This document shows positions 1-6,760 of a stretch of 10,522 nt of DNA, piece after piece; position 1 is the first letter of the stretch; every line of letters begins with the position of its first letter. This stretch comes from Acidobacteriota bacterium (GTDB lineage Bacteria; Acidobacteriota; Terriglobia; Bryobacterales; JACQDG01). Position numbers and translations under genes: made by a program. The stretch spans positions 1 through 10,522 of the forward strand of contig JACQDG010000374.1 of the NCBI GenBank assembly GCA_016201185.1. The letters are read 5' to 3'. A model generated the notes under the pieces. That model was given only the letters and a program-made list of their open reading frames with translations. It did no database searches and was not told where the DNA came from.

Positions 1-1
1 C

Positions 2-871
2 CCCGATTCCATCGCCCGCCGCATTACGTCCCGCACCCGGGCCATCCTTCCGGTACATCTAGGCGGCTTGGCCTGCGACATGGAGGCGATCTGGGCCCTC
101 GCCCGGCGGCACGGGATCTTCGTCGTCGAAGACGCGGCCCACGCCGCCGGCACCTGCTTCCGCGGCGCGCACGTGGGTTCGGCTTGCTGGGACGGCAGCG
201 ACGCTGTCGCTTTTAGCTTCTACGCCAACAAAAATCTCACCACCGGCGAAGGCGGAATGCTCACCACCAACCGCGATGAGCTGGCGGAAAGAATACGCAT
301 TCTGACGCTGCACGGCATCAGCAAGGACGCCTGGAACCGTTATGCCGAGGGCGGCGACTGGTTCTACCAGGTGGTCGAGTGCGGTTTCAAGTACAACCTC
401 AGCGACATCCAATCGGCAATCGGCATTCACCAGTTGCGCAAGCTGGAAGGCTTCGTCACCGCCCGTACTGCTTACGCCGAGCTGTACAACCAGACTCTCG
501 GAGACGTGCAGGAATTGGAGTTGCCGCCGAATCACGAATACTGCCGGCACTCCTGGCACCTTTACATCGTGCGCCTGCGTCTGGAGTCACTCGAAATCGA
601 CCGGAATGAATTCATACGCGAGTTGCGTCGCCGAGGAATCGGGGCCAGTGTGCATTTCATCCCCATCCCGTTGCACCCGTACTTCGCGCCGTATGCCGCC
701 AGTCCGTGGAATCAGTGTCCCCGCGCCCTGGCGCTGTATCCCCGGCTGGTTTCCTTGCCGTTGTACCCGGCTATGACTCCGGAGCAGGTGGGATACGTGG
801 CGGGCACGGTCAAAGACATCGTTCGGGTATTCCGGAAGGTGAAAGCCATTGCTGCCGGCGCCGGGGTTTGA
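2..871 (+). CDS. DegT/DnrJ/EryC1/StrS-family PLP-dependent sugar aminotransferase (5' partial)
   Basis: The reading frame is open from the first bases of the window, so the start lies upstream; 289 codons are present, and the family usually has about 370-400, so roughly 90 N-terminal residues are missing. Seen in the sequence: VVEDAAHAAG with the aspartate (residue 44 of the visible part) that contacts the PLP ring nitrogen, and FYANKNLTTGEGG with the Schiff-base lysine (residue 77). The C-terminal part has the family pattern of a conserved histidine/proline stretch (HFIPIPLHPYF) and a closing SLPLYPAMT segment. These enzymes transfer an amino group, usually from glutamate, to a keto-sugar nucleotide in the cytoplasm. 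The dehydratase gene starts only 12 bases downstream and would make exactly such a 4-keto-6-deoxy substrate, so a PglE-like role (UDP-4-keto to UDP-4-amino sugar) is a reasonable inference. Sugar specificity cannot be read from the sequence; a WecE-, ArnB- or perosamine-synthase-like activity remains possible. Confidence 0.93.
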   Translation, partial: PDSIARRITSRTRAILPVHLGGLACDMEAIWALARRHGIFVVEDAAHAAGTCFRGAHVGSACWDGSDAVAFSFYANKNLTTGEGGMLTTNRDELAERIRILTLHGISKDAWNRYAEGGDWFYQVVECGFKYNLSDIQSAIGIHQLRKLEGFVTARTAYAELYNQTLGDVQELELPPNHEYCRHSWHLYIVRLRLESLEIDRNEFIRELRRRGIGASVHFIPIPLHPYFAPYAASPWNQCPRALALYPRLVSLPLYPAMTPEQVGYVAGTVKDIVRVFRKVKAIAAGAGV

Positions 872-883
872 GCTTCTGTCTCC

Positions 884-2785
884 ATGCGATTGTTCCTCAT
901 CCGATATCGCCGCCCGCTGATCCGCCTTTGCCAGCTTGCCATCGTGGAATTCTCCCTCGTGGCAGCCTTTCTTCTGCGGTTTGATTTCTCCATTCCGCGC
1001 GCGGATGTCCGGCTCCTGATTCGCGGTATGCTGCTGGCGGGGTTCTTGAAGACACTGACCTTTCATTACGCTAAGCTCGACCGCGGGTGGTGGCGGTTTG
1101 TGGGCATCACCGACCTCTATCAGATCCTGCTGGCCAACGCCGCCGGCTCGGGCCTGTTCACGATGTCGGCCCTCGTTCTGCTCGGTTTCCGGTTTCCGCG
1201 TTCCGTCTACTTTCTCGACTTCCTGCTGTGCTTCCTGGGCACGGCGGGATCGCGATTCGCGGTTCGTATCTACTACGAGGCGGTCAAGGGCGAGTTTCGT
1301 AAGACCGGTAAGAAGGGGCTGCTGATTTACGGCGCCGGCAACGCCGGGATGACCCTCTTGCGAGAAATCCGGGCAAACCCTTCGCTCGGCTACGATGTGG
1401 TCGGATTCCTGGATGACAACCCTCACAAGCGGCACGGAAGCTTGATGGGCCTCCCGGTCCTCGGCGCCGGACGGGATGCGCCGCGCGTGGTCGACCGGTG
1501 CAAACAGGCCGGCCGCAACGTGGAGGAAGTCCTCATTGCGATGCCTTCCGCTTCCGGACGCCAGATGCAGGAGGCGCTCGCCAACTGCCGCGCCGCCGGA
1601 CTGGCCTGCAAGACCGTCCCGGGCCTCGGTGAACTGCTGAAGGGCCAGTTTCTGAGCAGCCAGATCCGCAAGCTGGACATCACCGACCTCCTGGGGCGGG
1701 AACCGGTCCGGCTGGAAGAGGGACGCATCCGCTTGGCCCTCGCCGGCCGCTCCGTTCTGATCACCGGCGCAGCCGGCTCGATCGGGTCCGAGCTCTGCCG
1801 CCAGGTGGCCCGCTTCCAGCCCCGTGTTCTGATCGCTCTCGATCAGGCGGAAAGCGATCTGTTTCGAATCGACCTCGAGCTGCGGAACAAGTTTCCGTCT
1901 CTGGAGATCGTGGCCCAGCTCGGCGACATCCGGGACTTCCACCGCCTGGACGAAGTCATCCGCCGCTTCTCAGTCCAATCGATCTTCCATGCTGCTGCTT
2001 ACAAGCACGTGCCGATGATGGAATCCCATGTTCTGGAAGCGGTCAGGAACAATGTCCTCGGGACTTACCACGTGGTTCTGGCGGCGCAGAGGAATCGAGT
2101 CCCCAACCTGCTGATGATCTCCTCCGACAAAGCCGTGAACCCGGTCAACGTCATGGGTCTTACCAAGCGCGTAGCTGAGCTCATTGTCTCGTCGCATTCC
2201 AATCACACCGACGGTGGAACGCGCTGCGTCTCCGTGCGTTTCGGCAACGTGCTGGGCAGCAACGGCAGCGTCGTGCCGCTGTTCGAGCAGCAGATCGCCG
2301 CCGGCGGACCGGTAACCGTGACCCATCCGAAGGTGCGGCGGTACTTCATGACCGTGCGGGAGGCGGTGCAGCTCGTACTGCAGGCTTCTACGATCGGAAA
2401 CGGCTCTGAAATCTTCGTTCTGGACATGGGAGAGCCGGTCCGCATCGTGGACCTGGCCACGAACATGATCCGGCTCTCCGGGCGCGTGCCGGATCAGGAC
2501 ATCGAGATTCGGTTTATCGGCCTGCGGCCGGGGGAAAAGCTGTACGAGGAGCTGATCACGCAAGGAGAGGGCGTGCGGCCCACCTACCACGACAAGATCA
2601 AGATATTCCAGGGGAGATCGCTGGAGTGGAACGCGATCGAGTCGTGGATGCTGGAGCTGGAAGTACTGCTGGCTCGCAGAGACGAACCGGCCGTCCTGGC
2701 GCATCTCGACAAGCTGGTTCCCGAGTATCAGCCCGCCAGCCCGCCGACTGCGGAGCGGGCCCAAGTGGCCGCCGCGACGGGCTGA
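884..2785 (+). CDS. Membrane-anchored nucleotide-sugar 4,6-dehydratase (CapD/PglF/WbpM-like polysaccharide biosynthesis protein)
   Basis: The 633-residue protein has the long-form architecture. An N-terminal hydrophobic domain carries about four membrane spans (near residues 12-32, 44-61, 78-101 and 107-124). A first Rossmann-like domain follows (GAGNAG at 150-155), then a cytoplasmic extended-SDR catalytic domain with GAAGSIG at 295-301, HAAAYKHVPMME at 369-380, SSDKAVNP at 413-420 and MGLTKR at 424-429. The usual SDR tyrosine is replaced by Met424, while Asp415 and Lys416 are kept. This matches the altered triad of the long retaining UDP-GlcNAc 4,6-dehydratases (WbpM, PglF), not short FlaA1/PseB enzymes, which keep the tyrosine. 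The expected reaction is UDP-GlcNAc to UDP-4-keto-6-deoxy-GlcNAc (or the GalNAc equivalent) with bound NAD. The ATG lies 12 bases after the aminotransferase stop and is followed at once by the basic, hydrophobic anchor, so it is the natural start. No truncation is visible. Confidence 0.95.
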   Translation: MRLFLIRYRRPLIRLCQLAIVEFSLVAAFLLRFDFSIPRADVRLLIRGMLLAGFLKTLTFHYAKLDRGWWRFVGITDLYQILLANAAGSGLFTMSALVLLGFRFPRSVYFLDFLLCFLGTAGSRFAVRIYYEAVKGEFRKTGKKGLLIYGAGNAGMTLLREIRANPSLGYDVVGFLDDNPHKRHGSLMGLPVLGAGRDAPRVVDRCKQAGRNVEEVLIAMPSASGRQMQEALANCRAAGLACKTVPGLGELLKGQFLSSQIRKLDITDLLGREPVRLEEGRIRLALAGRSVLITGAAGSIGSELCRQVARFQPRVLIALDQAESDLFRIDLELRNKFPSLEIVAQLGDIRDFHRLDEVIRRFSVQSIFHAAAYKHVPMMESHVLEAVRNNVLGTYHVVLAAQRNRVPNLLMISSDKAVNPVNVMGLTKRVAELIVSSHSNHTDGGTRCVSVRFGNVLGSNGSVVPLFEQQIAAGGPVTVTHPKVRRYFMTVREAVQLVLQASTIGNGSEIFVLDMGEPVRIVDLATNMIRLSGRVPDQDIEIRFIGLRPGEKLYEELITQGEGVRPTYHDKIKIFQGRSLEWNAIESWMLELEVLLARRDEPAVLAHLDKLVPEYQPASPPTAERAQVAAATG

Positions 2786-2818
2786 TATTCCGCCTCACAA
2801 GTGGATGGAACAGCGCTG

Positions 2819-3037
2819 ATGTCGTCCTATTTGCTTACGGGCGCCGGCGGGTTTATCGCCTGCAGGGTTGCGGAGTTGCTTCTGGCCCAAGGGCACACCG
2901 TTGTGGGCGTGGACAATTTGAATGAGCCGGGAGCTTTTGGCGCTCTGGACAAGCTGCGGTCCGTTCGATGCGGTTCTGAACCTCGCGGCCCGCGCCGGCG
3001 TCCGAGCGAGCGTGGACGACCCGTGGGTTTACTTTGA
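2819..3037 (+). pseudogene. N-terminal NAD-binding fragment of a broken NAD-dependent epimerase/dehydratase
   Basis: Starting at the ATG (a GTG at 2801 is an in-frame alternative), this frame encodes MSSYLLTGAGGFIACRVAEL and continues to GVDNLNE. That is the first beta-alpha-beta unit of an extended-SDR nucleotide-sugar epimerase: the glycine-rich NAD motif, then the acidic residue at the end of strand two. After about codon 36 the frame stops resembling the family (arginine/proline-rich residues) and ends at 3037, while the real continuation is one frame over from about 2925. In intact relatives about 28-30 residues lie between DNLN and the segment equivalent to RELLALW, and these are absent. 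A single indel would not remove that many residues, so a deletion with loss of frame, or an assembly error, is the likely cause. The last glycine of the usual GxxGxxG is alanine (GAGGFIA), a variant I recall from related epimerases. Translated alone, the fragment could not be catalytic. Confidence 0.72.
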
Positions 3038-3752
3038 AACCAACGTGACCGGAACCCTGAACCTGCTGGAACTGTGCCGCCGCCACAACACATCGAAGTT
3101 CGTGCTGGCGTCCAGCTCGAGCGTGTACGGCGCGCACAACCCGCTCCCGTATAGCGAAGACGCCGATACCAGCCGCCCGCTTTCGCCCTATGCGGCTTCG
3201 AAAGCCAGCGCCGAGTCGCTATGCTATACTTATCATCACCTGTACGGCCTGGACGTCTCCGTGTTGCGCTATTTCACCGTGTATGGGCCGGCCGGGCGGC
3301 CGGATATGAGCCCCTTCCGGTTCGTGCAGTGGATCAGCGAGCAAAGGCCCGTAGCCGTTTACGGCGACGGCCGCCAGTCGCGCGATTATACCTACGTGGA
3401 TGACATTGCGCGCGGCACGATTGCCGCTCTCCAGCCTGTGGGCTACGCCGTCGTCAACCTGGGCTCCGACCGACCGCGCGAGCTGCTCGAGCTCCTCCGG
3501 CTGATCGAAGGCCTGGTCGGCCGCTCGGCGTGCATTCAGTTCCAACCCGCACATTCCTCCGATGTGCCCGCCACGTGGGCGGATATATCGCGCGCCCGCC
3601 GGATCCTGAGCTGGGAACCACAGATCTCCTTCGAGCAAGGCCTGGAGAATACCGTCCGGTGGTATTACGACAACCGGGAGTGGGCGCGAGATATCGACAC
3701 TACTGCCGAAGGTGCTCCACTCGCCCGGGAGACCGCCGTTTACACCCTATGA
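2922..3752 (+). CDS. NAD-dependent epimerase/dehydratase (extended SDR), N-terminally truncated by frameshift/deletion
   Basis: The 276-residue frame carries everything downstream of the NAD-binding unit of a GalE/UDP-glucuronate-epimerase-like extended SDR: NLAARAGVR at 20-28, the catalytic serine region SSSSVYG at 64-70, Tyr90 and Lys94 of YxxxK (SPYAASK), RYFTVYGPAGRPDMSPFRF at 116-134, and the sugar-nucleotide/C-terminal landmarks GDGRQSRDYTYVDD (148-161) and TWADISRARRILSW (218-231). The glycine-rich NAD motif is missing because it sits in another frame just upstream. In this frame a TGA (2919-2921) directly precedes the ATG, so the N-terminal unit cannot be read through. The body has no further stops and typical composition, so the lesion is recent or artefactual. 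An intact relative would epimerise a UDP-hexose or UDP-hexuronate for the polymer; this version probably lacks cofactor binding. Its stop overlaps the permease start (ATGA), so translating it may help couple permease expression even if the enzyme is dead. Confidence 0.88.
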   Translation: MSRELLALWTSCGPFDAVLNLAARAGVRASVDDPWVYFETNVTGTLNLLELCRRHNTSKFVLASSSSVYGAHNPLPYSEDADTSRPLSPYAASKASAESLCYTYHHLYGLDVSVLRYFTVYGPAGRPDMSPFRFVQWISEQRPVAVYGDGRQSRDYTYVDDIARGTIAALQPVGYAVVNLGSDRPRELLELLRLIEGLVGRSACIQFQPAHSSDVPATWADISRARRILSWEPQISFEQGLENTVRWYYDNREWARDIDTTAEGAPLARETAVYTL

Positions 3753-4624
3753 GCGCCGTTACCGAAGTCACGCCGCAAGCTGCGGAAGGCCGCAAATCCG
3801 AATCCGTTCCCGTCCTGCGCATCGAGCCTTCCAAGGGCTGGGTGTCGCTGAAGCTCGATGAGCTGTGGGAATATCGCGAGCTCCTCTATTTCCTGGTCTG
3901 GCGCGACGTCAAGGTGCGGTATAAGCAGACCGTTCTGGGCGCGGCCTGGGCGATTATCCAGCCCTTCTTTACCATGGTCGTGTTCAGTATCTTTTTCGGC
4001 AAGCTGGCCAACATGCCCTCCGACAAGGTTCCCTATCCGATCTTCGCCTACGCCGCGCTCGTCCCCTGGAACTTCTTCGCCAACGGGCTGAGCCAGTCGT
4101 CGGATAGCCTCGTCGGCGCCGCTAACCTGATCAAGAAGGTGTATTTCCCGCGGCTGGCGATTCCGATCGCCGCGGTGCTCTCGGGGGTCGTGGATTTTGC
4201 CATTTCTTTCACGGTCCTGCTGGCGATGATGGCCTATTACGGGATTGCGCCCACTCTGCACGTGGCCTGGCTGCCGCTGTTGTTGCTGCTGGCGTTCGTC
4301 ACAGCCCTCGGGGTGGGGATGTGGCTTTCGGCGCTGAACGTCGAATTCCGGGATGTGCGCTACACGGTGCCGTTCCTGATTCAGTTCTGGATGTTCGCCA
4401 CGCCGATCGCTTACCCAAGCAGCCTGCTGTACCGTTCTTGGCGGACGATCTATGCGCTGAACCCCATGGTGGGGGTCATCGAGGGCTTCCGGTGGGCGCT
4501 GCTGGGGACCAAAACCAAGCCTGGCATGATGATTTTGGTGTCGTCCCTGGCCGCCGTGTTGATCCTGATTGGCGGGGCATTCTATTTCCGGCGCATGGAG
4601 AAAACTTTTGCGGATGTGGTGTAG
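3749..4624 (+). CDS. wzm: ABC-2 type polysaccharide/polyol-phosphate transporter permease (Wzm/RfbA/KpsM-like)
   Basis: This 291-residue inner-membrane protein has a roughly 40-residue cytoplasmic N-terminus and then the family signature WRDVKVRYKQTVLGAAWAII (51-70), the amphipathic entry and first span of O-antigen export permeases. About six hydrophobic spans can be seen (near 65-85, 97-118, 139-161, 174-197, 207-225 and 260-279). Other conserved patches are LVPWNFFANGL (104-114), LIKKVYFPR (127-135), LNVEFRDVRY (196-205) and the ALNPM motif (236-240). Two copies form the channel that moves undecaprenyl-diphosphate-linked polysaccharide to the periplasmic side, powered by the ATPase encoded 9 bases downstream. 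The start overlaps the preceding stop as ATGA. The frame is open further upstream into the epimerase gene, but that region lacks permease character and belongs to the neighbouring gene. A teichoic-acid-type TagG role is the alternative in a Gram-positive host. Confidence 0.95.
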   Translation: MSAVTEVTPQAAEGRKSESVPVLRIEPSKGWVSLKLDELWEYRELLYFLVWRDVKVRYKQTVLGAAWAIIQPFFTMVVFSIFFGKLANMPSDKVPYPIFAYAALVPWNFFANGLSQSSDSLVGAANLIKKVYFPRLAIPIAAVLSGVVDFAISFTVLLAMMAYYGIAPTLHVAWLPLLLLLAFVTALGVGMWLSALNVEFRDVRYTVPFLIQFWMFATPIAYPSSLLYRSWRTIYALNPMVGVIEGFRWALLGTKTKPGMMILVSSLAAVLILIGGAFYFRRMEKTFADVV

Positions 4625-4633
4625 AGGCGGGCC

Positions 4634-5875
4634 ATGGCGGAGATAGCCATCCGGGTGGAGAACCTGGGGAAAAAATACCGGATCGGCAGCCGGCAGGAGA
4701 GCTACAAGACGCTGCGCGATTCTTTGACCGACACGGCGCTCCGGCCCCTGCGCGCGGTGCGGTCGTGGGCCGGCCGCAACGGCAGCTCGCGGGCTGAGCC
4801 GGCCGAGATTTGGGCGCTGAAGGATGTGTCGTTTGAAGTCAAACGTGGGGAAGTGGTCGGAATCATCGGCCGCAACGGCGCCGGCAAGAGCACCTTGCTG
4901 AAAATCCTCTCGCGCATTACCGAGCCGACCGAAGGATACGCGGAAATCCACGGGCGCGTGGGCTCGCTGTTGGAGGTGGGCACCGGCTTCCACCCGGAGC
5001 TGACCGGCCGCGAGAACATCTACTTGAACGGCGCGATCCTGGGGATGAAGAAGGCCGAAATCGAGCGCAAGTTCGATGAGATGGTGAGCTTTGCCGGCGT
5101 GGAGAAGTTCATCGACACTCCGGTGAAGCACTACTCGACCGGGATGTATCTGCGCCTGGCCTTTGCCGTGGCGGCGCATCTTGACCCGGAGATTCTCCTG
5201 GTGGACGAAGTGCTGGCAGTGGGGGATGCGGCGTTCCAGAAGAAATGTCTCGGGAAAATGCGACAAGTCGCGAACGAAGGGCGCACGGTCTTTTTTGTCA
5301 GCCACAACATCACGGTGATCAGAAAACTTTGTACCTCCGGTCTTTATCTGAATAGCGGCGCACTCTTACGTGCAGGAAGCATAGCGCCGGTCTGTAACTT
5401 GTACCTGCATAGCTTGGTCGAATCTGGAGTCCTAAGGCACAACGGGATCTCATTGCAAGTGACAGTGCTTAACAAGGGCGGGGCACCATTGGAAGAATGG
5501 CCCGTTGGAGAAGAGATCAGAGTGCATCTTACGATAGACACTGAAGCGGACCTCATCCGCCCAGCCATTGATCTGGCACTCTACTCGCCGGACACAGTGA
5601 AGATCTTCGCGGTGCAGAGCGATCGATTTCCATCCAAGCATTGGCCCGTATCCTGCCGGCATCTTATCACGGAGTTTCGCATAGTTAACACCGGTCTTAC
5701 GATCCCGGAGGTCTACTTGGATGTTGGTGTCCGGCCCCAAGCGACGCGCGGCTATATCGGACTCTTTCAACAGGTCGAAGTCATACCTGTCTCACCGGTT
5801 GGTCTGCAGGCCCACTCCCGTTCGGATGGCTTACTGTGCCTGCCGACGCAGGTCCTAGTAATAGATGCCAAATAA
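4634..5875 (+). CDS. wzt: ABC transporter ATP-binding protein with C-terminal polysaccharide-specificity domain (Wzt-like)
   Basis: The 413-residue protein has a nucleotide-binding domain with Walker A GRNGAGKST (79-87), the O-antigen/teichoic-type signature YSTGMYLRLAFAVA (167-180), Walker B ILLVDEVLAVGD (187-198) and an H-loop histidine (SHN, 223-225). A linker follows, then about 150 residues with alternating hydrophobic strands (roughly 268-390). Their position and length fit the Ig-like Wzt C-terminal domain that recognises the non-reducing end of the O-polysaccharide before export. The start ATG has GAGG six bases upstream and sits 9 bases after the permease stop. It drives export through the adjacent permease. 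The odd point is composition: up to about residue 228 the DNA is as GC-rich as the upstream genes (41/60 G+C at 4921-4980), but beyond it drops (30/60 at 5341-5400 and at 5401-5460), with more AGA, ATA, TTA and CTA codons. This points to a recombined C-terminal half. The NBD assignment is firm; the C-terminal ligand is unknown. Confidence 0.95.
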   Translation: MAEIAIRVENLGKKYRIGSRQESYKTLRDSLTDTALRPLRAVRSWAGRNGSSRAEPAEIWALKDVSFEVKRGEVVGIIGRNGAGKSTLLKILSRITEPTEGYAEIHGRVGSLLEVGTGFHPELTGRENIYLNGAILGMKKAEIERKFDEMVSFAGVEKFIDTPVKHYSTGMYLRLAFAVAAHLDPEILLVDEVLAVGDAAFQKKCLGKMRQVANEGRTVFFVSHNITVIRKLCTSGLYLNSGALLRAGSIAPVCNLYLHSLVESGVLRHNGISLQVTVLNKGGAPLEEWPVGEEIRVHLTIDTEADLIRPAIDLALYSPDTVKIFAVQSDRFPSKHWPVSCRHLITEFRIVNTGLTIPEVYLDVGVRPQATRGYIGLFQQVEVIPVSPVGLQAHSRSDGLLCLPTQVLVIDAK

Positions 5876-6001
5876 TCCTGTTCTGATCTGAATCACCTTC
5901 CCTGGGTCCGGGCAAAGCAGCCCCGAAGTTGCCTACACGCCAGAAGTATTATCTGCCCTGCGCTCCGAACACCCGTCAGGCCGATGCCATTATAGGTGGT
6001 T
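5876..6001 (+). other. 126-base intergenic spacer after wzt
   Basis: No coding potential was recognised, and I found no clear stem-loop followed by a T-run. AGGTGG at 5994-5999 lies just before the methyltransferase ATG, only two bases from it. That is too close for a good ribosome binding site at that ATG, and it overlaps the alternative GTG start at 5996. The gap is long compared with the 9-33 base gaps of the genes upstream, so an internal promoter is possible, but I cannot point to one. Confidence 0.4.
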
Positions 6002-6748
6002 ATGCCGCTATCAACTAAGAGTGGTTGGCCCCTCGTCGACAAATCCCATTGGGAGAACTTGCATAGCGGCCGTCCCATCACGTACAACCGCGAGAGCCTC
6101 CGGTTCGGCAAGATTTTGCTGCGTTATGTCCCTTCCGGGGCGCGATGTTTTGAGGTAGGATGCTTCCCCGGACGATACTTGATTTTCCTTGCAAAGGAGG
6201 CGCAGTGCACAGTTTCTGGAATCGATTACAGTGATCATTTTGCGGGCTTGAAAGAGTTTGTTGAGCGAAATGGCGTCACGCCCGAGGCGCTATACCACGA
6301 GGACTTCCTGTCATACAGGATACCTGAGAGATACGACTTTGTCTTCTCTCTAGGTTTCATTGAGCACTTCAAAAACTACGATGAGGTCATCACTCGCCAT
6401 ATTGAGTTGGTAAAGAGCGGTGGTATTCTGTTTATCGCTTGTCCTAACTTCCGGAGAGCACAGTGGGCCCTCCATTACCTGCTCGATAGGGAGACGCTAA
6501 ATGATCATCATTTGCCGTCAATGGACCTCGACGCGTGGCATAAGATTCTGCAACGAGCCGGGATGCGCTATCTGGAGCACGGCTACTTGGGTACATGCAG
6601 GTTCTGGGTGGGGAGAGAGCTGCAGGGTCAGCACATGCGTTGGCTGGCCAGCCGGATCGGGCGATGCAGTAGATGGATAGAGCGCCGGCTCAATCTGCCG
6701 AATAAGTGGACATCGCCGTACATGTTCAGCGTCTCCATGAAGCCATAG
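6002..6748 (+). CDS. Class I SAM-dependent methyltransferase
   Basis: The product has 248 residues from the ATG; an in-frame GTG two codons earlier (5996) is an alternative, and neither has a well-spaced Shine-Dalgarno. Motif I is present in variant form, FEVGCFPGRYL (50-60), where the typical pattern is DxGCGxG. The acidic end of strand two is GIDYS (73-77, Asp75), followed by RYDFVFSLGFIEHF (110-123) and the strand-five region GGILFIACPN (140-149). This is the Rossmann methyltransferase fold, most like the Methyltransf_11/23 groups. No membrane span or second domain is seen. It lies between a polysaccharide exporter and glycosyltransferases, so sugar O-methylation, or capping of the chain terminus as the methyltransferase WbdD does in E. 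coli O8/O9a, is a reasonable inference. Unlike WbdD there is no kinase domain. DNA is low in GC (27/60 at 6361-6420) like the 3' half of wzt, suggesting joint acquisition. Confidence 0.88.
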   Translation: MPLSTKSGWPLVDKSHWENLHSGRPITYNRESLRFGKILLRYVPSGARCFEVGCFPGRYLIFLAKEAQCTVSGIDYSDHFAGLKEFVERNGVTPEALYHEDFLSYRIPERYDFVFSLGFIEHFKNYDEVITRHIELVKSGGILFIACPNFRRAQWALHYLLDRETLNDHHLPSMDLDAWHKILQRAGMRYLEHGYLGTCRFWVGRELQGQHMRWLASRIGRCSRWIERRLNLPNKWTSPYMFSVSMKP

Positions 6749-6760
6749 GTCGTAAGTGAG

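Noticed and set aside
587..1942. 451-codon open frame on the minus strand opposite the aminotransferase and dehydratase
   Set aside because: The composition is low-complexity charged residues with no motif, and the plus-strand genes carry clear catalytic motifs; it is a shadow.
1970..2764. 264-codon open frame on the minus strand opposite the dehydratase C-terminal half
   Set aside because: No recognisable family and no ribosome site; it is explained by codon bias of the plus-strand gene.
3286..3302. CCGGCC-rich near-palindrome
   Set aside because: It encodes the conserved GPAGRPD segment of the epimerase; the symmetry follows from GC-rich codons.
3530..3748. N-terminal extension of the permease into the epimerase gene
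   Set aside because: The extra 73 residues have no permease character, and the ATG overlapping the epimerase stop (ATGA) starts a protein of normal family length.
3740..5305. 521-codon open frame on the minus strand opposite the permease and ATPase genes
   Set aside because: The translation is rich in His, Gln, Arg and Asp with no domain, and it lies exactly opposite two well-supported genes. It is the stop-poor shadow expected from high third-position GC.
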